NCBI GenBank assembly: GCA_031269465.1
Contig: JAISZB010000177.1
Coordinates: 1-39,725 of the forward strand
Direction: 5' to 3'
Source: Clostridiales bacterium
Lineage (GTDB): Bacteria > Bacillota > Clostridia > Lachnospirales > WQUN01
DNA: 39,725 nt
The translations under genes and the position numbers were made by a program. How positions within the stretch are numbered: position 1 is the first letter of the stretch; each line of letters starts with the position of its first letter. Shown one piece after another: positions 33,165 through 39,725 of the stretch. Under the pieces are notes generated by a model. It ran no database searches. It saw only the letters and a list, made by a program, of their open reading frames with translations, and was not told where the DNA came from.

Positions 33165-34163
33165 TTAGGGCAGCTCGTGCAAGCTTCTGAACTGATATCC
33201 CTGATCTTTGGCAGATTGCAGGAAGTCTGGAAGAGCTTCAGCATTTGAGGATGAAACTGCGTGAAGCAGTATTATCTCCCCGTTATGGAGGTTGTCCATA
33301 ATGCCCTTTAAAGCTGCGTCCTTGCCAATCTGATCATTTACGTCCCAGTCCTTGTAGGCGTAGCTCCAGAAGATTGTCTTATAGCCCAGCTGGTAGGAAA
33401 GCGCGAGGGTGCGTTCGCTGTATTCGCCGCTTGGAGGCCTGAAGAGCTTAGGCATGGCCTGTCCGGTTGTTTCTTTAGAGTATCGTGCTGTTTCGAGTAT
33501 TTCATTCCATACATCTTCATCAGATAAACTGGGAAAGCTTGGGTGAGAGACTGAGTGGTTTGCTAAGATGTGGCCTTCATCAACTATGCGCTTGCATAGC
33601 TCCTTATTGTCCCGTATGTATGTCTGAGTTGCAAAGAATGCGGCTTTTACGCCGTTATCTTTCAGTATGTCCAGTATTCGCCCAGTGTAGCCGTTTTCGT
33701 AGCCCTCATCAAATGTCAGGTATATGTTCTTTTCGGATGTGTCGCCGAGAAAGTACCCTCCGTATGGAGCTATGTCAATCTCCTCGGCGCCCCTAGGCGG
33801 CTTGTGCTCGTTGTTCTTCATGAAGTACCATCCGATTTTTTCGTTGGACAGGCCGGATACGTCGGCCATGACCGGAAGAGCTTCTTCTGCGTCATCCTGT
33901 TCGGATGGCTGCGGAGTGTCCGAAGCTTCAACAGGTTCTATGGTGGGTTTGATATCAACAGGCGCTGCTGTTTGCGCAGCGGCGGGCGCGGAAAGCGCCG
34001 CTGTTGGTTCGGGAGTTGCTATTGGTTCGGGCGTCGCCGTTGATTCAGGCGCATCCGCCGCAACGGGCAGATCGGCGGCTATAGCCTCGCTTACTGGCTC
34101 AAGCGATTCGGAGCACCCGGCAAGAAGAGCCAGGCTTAGAAGCAGTGCAAGAAATAGCTTCAT
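33165..34163 (-). CDS. PdaA-like polysaccharide deacetylase lipoprotein
   Basis: A 332-residue exported protein. The signal peptide MKLFLALLLSLALLAGC ends in a lipobox (LLAGC). A long Pro/Ala/Thr-rich linker (about residues 20-95) would span the wall, and the NodB deacetylase domain follows. Motifs: IYLTFDEGYENGYT (motif 1, in the form seen in PdaA-type enzymes), NHSVSHPS (motif 2, H-x3-H) and LFRPPSGEYS (motif 3). PdaA removes acetyl from muramic acid during spore cortex muramic-lactam formation; the same architecture is also found in general peptidoglycan deacetylases. Translation start has an unusual layout: a strong Shine-Dalgarno, then a hairpin, then ATG. Confidence 0.88.
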   Translation of the reverse strand: MKLFLALLLSLALLAGCSESLEPVSEAIAADLPVAADAPESTATPEPIATPEPTAALSAPAAAQTAAPVDIKPTIEPVEASDTPQPSEQDDAEEALPVMADVSGLSNEKIGWYFMKNNEHKPPRGAEEIDIAPYGGYFLGDTSEKNIYLTFDEGYENGYTGRILDILKDNGVKAAFFATQTYIRDNKELCKRIVDEGHILANHSVSHPSFPSLSDEDVWNEILETARYSKETTGQAMPKLFRPPSGEYSERTLALSYQLGYKTIFWSYAYKDWDVNDQIGKDAALKGIMDNLHNGEIILLHAVSSSNAEALPDFLQSAKDQGYQFRSLHELP

Positions 34164-34200
34164 AAAGTCGGGTTGCGCTTCACTGGCGCAACCTCCTCCT
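34164..34200 (-). promoter_or_regulatory. Shine-Dalgarno/hairpin/ATG arrangement
   Basis: On the minus strand AGGAGGA (34200-34194) is followed by GGTTGCGC, a 7-base loop and GCGCAACC (34193-34171), then seven bases and the ATG. Linear distance from site to ATG is 30 bases, far too long, but folding of the perfect 8-bp stem would bring it to about seven. Confidence 0.6.
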
Positions 34201-34249
34201 TTCGTGGATTTGCGCCGCTTCAGGCGATCCAAGCGATGGAAATGTTAAT

Positions 34250-34374
34250 TATACCGCTTTTCATCAAATGTTCCTTTTTTTGTTGATTATCCATTGAGTG
34301 GCGCGATTGATATTGGCATTTTGCACTCGCTGTATAATCAACAAAAAAGGTAATTCTATATGAAAAGCAGTATA
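34250..34374. repeat. Palindromic MITE-like repeat, full length (125 bp)
   Basis: The ends TATACCGCTTTTCAT and ATGAAAAGCAGTATA differ at one paired position. Arms are TTTTTTGTTGATTAT (34276-34290) and ATAATCAACAAAAAA (34334-34348), a distinct but fully complementary arm version. The centre is GGCGCGATTGATATTGGC. TA flanks both sides. Confidence 0.85.
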
Positions 34375-34512
34375 TATACCGATTTTGTCAAATGCGCCTA
34401 TTTTGTTGCTGGTTATACCAATTTGCATCAGAACATTCAAAGCAAAACAGTATATTCATTGATACTTGTATAATCAAGTTCAAAATAGGAACTTTCAGCG
34501 CAAATCAGTATA
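34374..34512. repeat. Palindromic repeat, possibly disrupted by another
   Basis: The left part TATACCGATTTTGTC and TATTTTGTTGCTGGTTATAC and the right part TATAATCAAGTTCAAAATAGG with end GCAAATCAGTATA are separated by an extra end-like piece (AATTTGCATCAG...CAAAACAGTATA). The arms do not match each other, so at least two copies have recombined or nested. Confidence 0.55.
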
Positions 34513-34519
34513 GCTGATT

Positions 34520-34990
34520 GCTGGCCTTCATCCGGCGTTTAAGGGTGTAGTGGAGCGCTTTGATAATCTATGTTTCCTATGATTAATTATAGAATAAAAT
34601 GACAGGCAAAACAATGCAAAAGGTTGTTATAATATTGACATAATCATGAATCGAGCTGTAGTGTTTGCCGCAGCCATTTAAACCGTGATAGGTTTATGGG
34701 CCTGTACTTAATGAAAACGAGATAGCTTGGCTTTGAATCAGGTTTTTTTGGAAATATGCCTAAAGTCCGCAGCAATCGTTCCTGACGGGCTTTGCTCCTA
34801 AAGCTTATATTTTGCTTGGAAGTTGCAACAATCAACTACTCTATAATAACATGCTTACGTTAACTATGACAAGAAAAATTATATTTCTACCAATGGAATT
34901 TTTATTGGCGCCCGATCCTTGGGAAAGAGGAGAAAGAGAGGCAAGCAGGGGCAATGCGGGCTTGCCAGCCTTCCATCCATACGGATGAGC
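34520..34990. other. AT-rich intergenic region, nothing recognised
   Basis: Short open frames on the minus strand (34644-34835 and 34841-35143) lack ribosome sites and recognisable motifs. I see no RNA gene here. Confidence 0.4.
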
Positions 34991-35017
34991 GTTGTGAAGC
35001 TGATCTTCAGATCTGGC

Positions 35018-35246
35018 TATACCGCGTTTCATCAAATGTTCCTTTTTTGGAGCTTGACTGTCCACTGAGTGGTGCGATTGATATCTGCATTTTGCATTCG
35101 CTGTATAATCAACAAAAAAAGTCAGTTTAGTACGAAAATTCATTCCATGGACATTTGTACATGCCTCAAACGCACAATTGACTTTATATTTTCACTCTTG
35201 GCGGTGAAGCGCAGCGTCAATAGGGGTTTATATGAAAAGCAGTATA
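35018..35246. repeat. Composite repeat: first-type plus second-type units
   Basis: The left unit has end TATACCGCGTTTCAT and arm CCTTTTTTGGAGCTTGACTG, but its right arm is ATAATCAACAAAAAA, which belongs to a different arm version. The right unit is a second-type interior (CTCAAACGCACAATTGAC, CTTGGCGGTGAAGCGC) ending TATGAAAAGCAGTATA. The mismatch of arms indicates exchange between copies. Confidence 0.7.
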
Positions 35247-35269
35247 TATGATGCTTCAACAGGAGGCCA

Positions 35270-35345
35270 GCCTCAAAATCATGCATTTGGCTGAGAGTCA
35301 GTATAAGAATTCAAGCTCCAAAATAGGCGCTATCAGCAGCAAAAA
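35270..35345. repeat. Repeat fragment before the helicase gene
   Basis: The pieces CCTCAAAATCATGCATTTGG, GAGTCAGTATA and TTCAAGCTCCAAAATAGG are recognisable arm and end sequences without partners. Confidence 0.45.
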
Positions 35346-35468
35346 ATATAGCTTGGGCCTTTGACGTTTTTTCAATTGCTTTAAGACATTAAGGTGATGC
35401 ATAATGGCTCGTTAAGAGATGGAGATTAGAAAATCTGGCATATATTTATATTTTTTTCATTAATATTA

Positions 35469-35497
35469 TTGACATAAAGCAAAAGTTATTATATGAT
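35469..35497 (+). promoter_or_regulatory. Sigma-A promoter of the helicase gene
   Basis: TTGACA, a 17-base spacer and TATGAT in A/T-rich surroundings, giving a predicted leader of about 35 bases before the GTG start. Confidence 0.7.
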
Positions 35498-35539
35498 ATA
35501 TTGAGACATAAAGAAACAATTAGAAAAGGTGGTAATTCG

Positions 35540-37051
35540 GTGGCTAAAATTCTGCTTAGAGACAAAATCTATCTCACCGGCCTAGAATATATGGAAGCTG
35601 AGAGTATAAAAGACGGCTTGACTCTGCCTAACCCGCAATACGCGAATGCTCTTAGGTATTCAGGTTACAGCAGAGTTTCTTTGCCTCGTTTCCTGACATA
35701 TTACACTTCCATGGGTTCAAGCGGACTTGCTGTTCCGATAGGATTTGACGTGTCGCAGCACGCAGAGGTGGAGGACGTAAAAGATGAGAGAATTTCAAGC
35801 GAGGTGGACTATCCTGAGTTTTTGCTGGAGTTGAGGGATGATCAGAAGGAGGCGGCGGAGAATTACATTGAATTGAACCAGCCTTTCCAAATCCCTCAAG
35901 GAATCATAACGCTTCCGACAGGAAAGGGCAAAACGGTAATCGGACTCTACATCGCTTCGGCCCTTCGCCAGAAGACTCTCATCATCGTCCATAAGGATGA
36001 CTTGGTTCTCGGCTGGATAAACGACATTGCCCTTTGCTTTGGAAAATCATTCAAGCCAGGGCTTATAAAAGCCAAGGACAAAGTCGTGGGCGAGCAGATA
36101 ACAGTGGCGACAATACAAACGCTTAGCAGGATGGATGAGGGCAGGCTTGAATCCCTGTTCGAGGAATTCGGGCTTGTGATCTGCGATGAGGGGCATCATA
36201 TAAGCGCCAACACATACACCATGTTCGGAAGGTTTTCCTCGCTGTACAAGATGCTTCTTACAGCTACGCCTGAAAGAGCTGACGGCTTGTCCCAGGTTAT
36301 GTTCTATTACGCGGGGGATTTCGCCTACAAGTATGAAGGCAATAAGGAAGAAAAAGACATATTGCCTGTAAAAGTCATTATTCAGGAGTCAAAGGTCAAG
36401 TACAGCCCGTGCATCGACAGGAATGGAAATTTGGTAAATTACTATGACATTCCAGAAGGGCTGGGCATGGGTGGAATGGTTCTCATTGAAGATCTTCAGT
36501 ATGAGATGCGTCCCAAAGTGGATTATCACAAAGTGGATGACTATGTCGTAACGAACTCGGAATTTCGGGAGAAAGTCATAGGAGACATTGAGAGGGAAGC
36601 GCGAAAGGGCCGTAGCTGCATCGTTTTCCTAAACCAAAAGGAACACTGCAGAATCTATTACGAAAGACTGTCCGAGCTATTTAAAGACTCCGTTCAGCTA
36701 TTTTATGGAGACAACAAAGAAGCAAACGAATTAGTGCTTGAGAGGGCTGAAAGCAAAGCGTGCCTTGTCACTGTGGCGACTTACTCAAAGGCTACGGAAG
36801 GCACCAACTGCAAAGCTTGGGAGGTCTGCTTCCTGGCATCGTCGCTTAACAGCGGCAAAAATGTCGAACAAGCAATAGGACGCGTGCGCAGAACCAAAGA
36901 AGGTAAGATTAGTCCGGTGCGGGTGTATGATTACAGAAATTCTGACGTTTACATGATGAGAAGCCATGGCACCACCAGAGATGCAAGGTATCTTAAGCTG
37001 GGATTCAAATGCGAGGGCGATTTCTCGCCATATTTCCGCTCGGCTTTTTAA
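35540..37051 (+). CDS. Superfamily 2 helicase (phage/UvsW-XPB-like)
   Basis: A 503-residue ATP-dependent nucleic-acid translocase. Motifs: Q-like region ELRDDQKEAAENYI, motif I LPTGKGKT near residue 132, motif Ia IIVHKDDLVLGW, motif II ICDEGHH (DEGH rather than DEAH), motif III LTATPER near 250, and motif VI QAIGRVRR near 455. The N-terminal about 110 residues are a separate domain without known motif. GTG at 35540 is chosen because AAAGGTGG precedes it. It is solitary, with a strong own promoter and no nuclease or phage genes adjacent. It resembles helicases carried by phages, so past transfer is possible, though base use is like its neighbours. Confidence 0.8.
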   Translation: MAKILLRDKIYLTGLEYMEAESIKDGLTLPNPQYANALRYSGYSRVSLPRFLTYYTSMGSSGLAVPIGFDVSQHAEVEDVKDERISSEVDYPEFLLELRDDQKEAAENYIELNQPFQIPQGIITLPTGKGKTVIGLYIASALRQKTLIIVHKDDLVLGWINDIALCFGKSFKPGLIKAKDKVVGEQITVATIQTLSRMDEGRLESLFEEFGLVICDEGHHISANTYTMFGRFSSLYKMLLTATPERADGLSQVMFYYAGDFAYKYEGNKEEKDILPVKVIIQESKVKYSPCIDRNGNLVNYYDIPEGLGMGGMVLIEDLQYEMRPKVDYHKVDDYVVTNSEFREKVIGDIEREARKGRSCIVFLNQKEHCRIYYERLSELFKDSVQLFYGDNKEANELVLERAESKACLVTVATYSKATEGTNCKAWEVCFLASSLNSGKNVEQAIGRVRRTKEGKISPVRVYDYRNSDVYMMRSHGTTRDARYLKLGFKCEGDFSPYFRSAF

Positions 37052-37070
37052 TCGCGGGTGAGGGGAGCTT

Positions 37071-37331
37071 ATGGCGGCGAACAGCCATGGCGATTTTATC
37101 CACAGTTTTTTTACGCTGGATTTTCAGCGGAAGGGGTCGGCGATGATGGATATACGCAACTGCGGTATTCTGCCAAGAAATACTTGAAGTCTGCTCTTTC
37201 AATGCTTTGGAAGCGATTTGGACGCCTGGCTGCCAGGAGTGGCGGACGAGGGCATTAGACCTCAGATTAGCGCAGCTGGAAATCTTCAGCGTTTTGCAAT
37301 GCTTGCAAGCGCGATTTTGGATAAGCTTTAA
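37071..37331 (+). pseudogene. Small frame interrupted by one in-frame TGA
   Basis: GAGGGGAG precedes ATG at 37071, and the same frame runs 86 codons to TAA at 37329, broken only by TGA at 37185. The second part (LDAWLPGVADEGIRPQISAA, then NLQRFAMLASAILDKL) looks like real protein. I do not recognise it. Simple nonsense decay is most likely; read-through is conceivable but unsupported. Confidence 0.3.
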
Positions 37332-37335
37332 AGGC

Positions 37336-37380
37336 CCCCCAGTCAGGATGACCTGAAAAAGGTGGCTTGGAGGGTTTTTT
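37336..37380 (+). terminator. Possible terminator before the YnbB-type gene
   Basis: CCCCCC...TCAGG/CCTGA...GGAGGG followed by TTTTTT could form a terminator hairpin for the helicase transcript. The stem is interrupted, so this is a weak call. Confidence 0.3.
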
Positions 37381-37465
37381 CACTTAATCCTGCAGCTTGC
37401 AGGGAAAGAGCCGCAGCATTCATTGCCTCCAGAAAAGCATGAATTTAAGCCGAGGAGCGTTTTGA

Positions 37466-38752
37466 TTGAACGATTTTGATTTCTTGCATAATGAAATGGG
37501 AATTGACCACAGGGTGCTTAATCTGGCCTTAAAGGCGCAGGAAGGCTTAAAAGGCGCTTTTGCGCTTCATGAAGAGATAGCGGGCGTCAATCAGCTTAAA
37601 GTTCTTAAGGCGATGCAGGACAACAGGTTGAGCGAAAGCCATTTCGGCATTTCCACAGGTTATGGCTATCATGATTCCGGCAGGGAAGTTCTGGAATCTA
37701 TATATGCTGATGTATTCAAAACGGAATCCGCTTTGGCCCGGCCTCAAATCATATCTGGAACGCACGCGCTTTCAACTGCTCTATTTGGAAATCTCAAGCA
37801 TGGAGATGAACTCGCTTGCGTTACCGGAAAGCCGTATGACACGCTTGACTCTGTCATAGGAATTCACAAAGCCAGGGGATCTCTTATGGAGCACGGCATT
37901 ATTTACAAGCAGGCTGATCTGGAAGGCGCAGAGATAAACTACGGCGCCATAGCGGAAATCATAACTAAGAATACGAAAATAGCCGCAATTCAAAGATCCA
38001 AAGGCTACGCTTGGAGGCATTCTCTTAGCGTAGAAGAGATTGGGGATATAATCGGGTTCGTTAAAGGCATGAATAAGGATGCAATCTGCATGGTCGACAA
38101 CTGCTACGGAGAGTTTGTTGAACTGGCGGAGCCTTCAGAGGCGGGAGCTGATTTGGTCGTCGGCTCCATGATAAAAAATCCTGGAGGCGGCTTGGCTCCA
38201 GTCGGAGGCTATATAGCGGGCAAAGAGGAGTATGTCGAAAATGCCGCCGCAAGGCTTGGCTCTCCAGGGCTGGGCAAAGAAGCGGGTCCTTCACTGGGGA
38301 TAGCGCCGGCGCTCCTTCAAGGCCTGTTCCTTTCACCGCAGGTGGTTTGCGGATGCGTGAAAGGCGCTATGCTTGCATCTGAAATGTTTTTAAGGCTGGG
38401 ATTTGATGTCTTGCCTCTGCCGGGAGAAAAGAGAACTGACATAGTGCAGGCAGTAAAGCTGGGATCCCTCAAAGCCCTCCTGTCGTTTTGCGAGGGCATC
38501 CAGAAGGCGGCGCCAGTGGACAGCTTTGCAAAGCCTGAGCCTTGGAACATGCCAGGCTACGATTCTTTAGTGGTAATGGCGGCCGGAGCCTTCATTCAAG
38601 GCTCCTCCATAGAACTTAGCGCCGACGCTCCAATCAGGGAGCCTTACACTGCATATTTCCAAGGCGGGCTGACGTGGCATCACGCTAAAGCCGGGATTAT
38701 TATAGCTATTGACAATATGCTGAAGGATGGCGTCATTTCAATTAAGAGCTAG
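37466..38752 (+). CDS. PLP-dependent YnbB-type protein (methionine gamma-lyase-like, 'aluminium resistance')
   Basis: A 428-residue fold-type I PLP enzyme. Features are the cofactor-proximal IISGTHALSTALFG near residue 95, the Asp in CMVDNCYGEF near 210, and the Schiff-base Lys in GSMIKNPGGG near 236. The family is annotated as aluminium resistance or methionine gamma-lyase-like; the true reaction, probably on a sulphur amino acid, is unsettled. The start is TTG at 37466, eight bases after GAGGAG. In many Bacillota the homologue sits by miaA/hfq/lexA; none is visible here. It is cytoplasmic with normal length. Confidence 0.85.
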   Translation: MNDFDFLHNEMGIDHRVLNLALKAQEGLKGAFALHEEIAGVNQLKVLKAMQDNRLSESHFGISTGYGYHDSGREVLESIYADVFKTESALARPQIISGTHALSTALFGNLKHGDELACVTGKPYDTLDSVIGIHKARGSLMEHGIIYKQADLEGAEINYGAIAEIITKNTKIAAIQRSKGYAWRHSLSVEEIGDIIGFVKGMNKDAICMVDNCYGEFVELAEPSEAGADLVVGSMIKNPGGGLAPVGGYIAGKEEYVENAAARLGSPGLGKEAGPSLGIAPALLQGLFLSPQVVCGCVKGAMLASEMFLRLGFDVLPLPGEKRTDIVQAVKLGSLKALLSFCEGIQKAAPVDSFAKPEPWNMPGYDSLVVMAAGAFIQGSSIELSADAPIREPYTAYFQGGLTWHHAKAGIIIAIDNMLKDGVISIKS

Positions 38753-38851
38753 CGGAGACGGTTGCAAGGGCGGCTTGAAGCAGCGCCGCCCGCAAATGAT
38801 AGGCGAATTGCTGTATTCCAATGAATGGCGAAAGCCTGTTCCGCCAAAGCA

Positions 38852-38882
38852 TGCTGATTGCATATGAAACTGCCTGTTTCGG
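38852..38882. repeat. Left end of a palindromic repeat cut by the IS30 relic
   Basis: TGCTGATTGCATATGAAAC and TGCCTGTTT match the left end and arm start, after which the sequence changes to the presumed IS30 terminus. No right half is seen, consistent with insertion of the IS into this copy. Confidence 0.5.
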
Positions 38883-39725
38883 GTATAAATTGCAATATCA
38901 AATGCAACAGATGCCATAGGGATTTTTTTCCTCTTCCCAAGCGGAAGTAGATGGAGGCGAAGGCGCCCCTTGCGCTATTTTGAGGATTTCTCTCTCAAAC
39001 ATTTCCGCAGGCGTCCTGGAACCCAGTATTTTCCTGGGAAGGTTGTTGTTCCAGTCCGCCGCCTTGGCGATCAGCGCCGCCGGCATGCCGCCCGCGCTTC
39101 CCCCTTTTTCCGCGAAGCGGCGCGGAAGCCCGCTGCGGCGCTCGCCGGCCCCCTTTTCGAGGCTGGAGCGGGGATGGCGGAAATAGACGGCGCGCTCCAC
39201 GGCGCTCCCCGGCCGCGCGAACTCCCGGCCGTTGCCGCCTGCGGCGCTTTTGAAGGCGTCCCCGGCCGCCTCGCCGCTTCAGGCCGCCCTTCGACGCCCG
39301 CCCCCAAAGCCCTCTCGCTTTGGCGGGCTTTCTTGCTTTTGGGCTTGCGCCGGATCTTCAGCGCCAAATCTATATTCTTAATCGGCATAAGCCCCAGATC
39401 TATGCAGTTGCAGGGCGTCTTGGCGCAAAGGGCGGGCTTCCCCGAAAGCTCAGGCTACAGTTTCGCGCGCCCGCCGCCGCGTCGGGCGGCCGCCCATCCC
39501 CCGGCTTTTCCCCGGCGTATTTGAGGAAGCCCGGGCATTCGCCTATTTTCAGCGCCTTTCGGCAGTATTTGCGTTTGTTTTCATGCGCCGCCCCGCCTGT
39601 CTCGGCGAAATGCTCGAACCTCTCCGCCGAACCGCCGTCCGGCCGCCTCGCCGTCCCGCGCTCTGTCCCGCGGCCGGCGGCGGCCTCGCCCCCGCCGATC
39701 CCCGCCGCGATGGCCGGCGCGCCGG
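38883..39725 (-). mobile_element. Decayed IS30-family insertion sequence, GC-enriched
   Basis: Reading the minus strand from the window edge, pieces of an IS30 transposase appear in order: LCAKTPCNCIDLGL and IKNIDLALKIRRKPKSKK (39330-39425), ALGAGVEGRPEAARR (about 39280-39325), then in another frame FKSAAGGNGREFA (39222-39257, normally FKS-I-T-x-D-N-G-S-E-F), VYFRHPRSSLEKG, and NNNLPRKILGSRTPAEMFE (about 39000-39050). The segment that should hold the first catalytic Asp is deleted, the second Asp is Gly, and frames shift, so it is dead. The terminus near 38883-38910 (AAATTGCAATATCAAATGC) resembles an IS30 end. GC is extreme from about 39060 to the window end. Confidence 0.7.

Noticed and set aside
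34644..34835. A 63-codon gene on the minus strand
   Set aside because: No ribosome site, no recognisable motif and AT-rich low-complexity surroundings.
2160..35340. The repeats as a CRISPR array
   Set aside because: Copies are dispersed, palindromic, of varied length and not separated by uniform spacers; no cas genes are present.
39071..39524. Long GC-rich open frames on both strands at the right edge
   Set aside because: High GC suppresses stop codons; the only meaningful frames are the IS30 pieces on the minus strand.
1..39725. tRNA or rRNA genes
   Set aside because: I found no cloverleaf with a convincing T-loop (GGTTCRA) and acceptor pairing, and no rRNA-like sequence.

Overview
The window looks like a chromosomal segment of a member of the Bacillota, most likely class Clostridia. 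The signs are CIRCE/HrcA-type heat-shock operators, recJ-apt and dnaX-ybaB-recR gene orders, the long clostridial form of PRPP synthetase, a YnbB-type PLP protein, a PdaA-type deacetylase and strong Shine-Dalgarno sites. Base composition is moderate, with two exceptions: an AT-rich foreign patch (about 18.4-19.2 kb) and a very GC-rich patch at the right edge (about 39.05-39.7 kb). The organism assignment is inference from gene content.

Layout. 0.1-2.0 kb is a gene graveyard: a headless signal peptidase I, a frameshifted uxaB followed by the first 34 codons of uxaA (ATGA overlap kept), and a transposase tail. 2.5-5.9 kb holds a universal-stress-type protein and an FtsH-like membrane protease. 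6.8-13.5 kb is a DNA-maintenance and nucleotide block: recJ, apt, prs, dnaX, ybaB, recR. 13.6 kb has a TnpB relic. 14.3-17.9 kb encodes a heterodimeric ABC exporter. 18.4-20.3 kb is a scar of mobile DNA: a GIY-YIG/DnaB-like fragment, a truncated small ORF and a headless cytosine-5 methyltransferase. 20.5-22.7 kb holds a SWIM-domain protein and a CorA-type transporter. 23.0-24.7 kb holds three tandem hsp20 genes, two with CIRCE operators. 25.2-30.5 kb (minus strand) is a uronate/pectin-type operon: CE15-like esterase, KduI, a discoidin-like protein, a KduD-like dehydrogenase and a GH88 hydrolase. 31.4-34.2 kb holds pgi and a PdaA-like lipoprotein deacetylase. 35.5-38.8 kb holds a solitary SF2 helicase and a YnbB-type PLP enzyme. 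The right edge is an IS30-family relic.

The most striking feature is not a gene. Nearly every intergenic space, including spaces inside the uronate operon, holds one or more copies of a 120-155 bp palindromic repeat with ends like TATACTGATTTGCAT...ATGCAAATCAGTATA. An inner pair of long complementary arms (for example TTTTGGAGCTTGATTAT / ATAATCAAGCTCCAAAA) encloses a small central hairpin. Arms differ between copies but change together, so pairing is kept. One copy sits inside another at a TA, as expected of a non-autonomous transposon (MITE) with TA target duplication. More than 25 complete, short-form, chimeric or fragmentary copies are visible.

How the genes work together. The esterase, GH88, KduI and KduD-like enzymes would release unsaturated uronate and convert it to 2-keto-3-deoxygluconate. 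The uxaB/uxaA ruins suggest that the parallel route for saturated galacturonate has been lost here. Many pseudogenes, IS relics and repeats together point to relaxed selection and strong past mobile-element activity.
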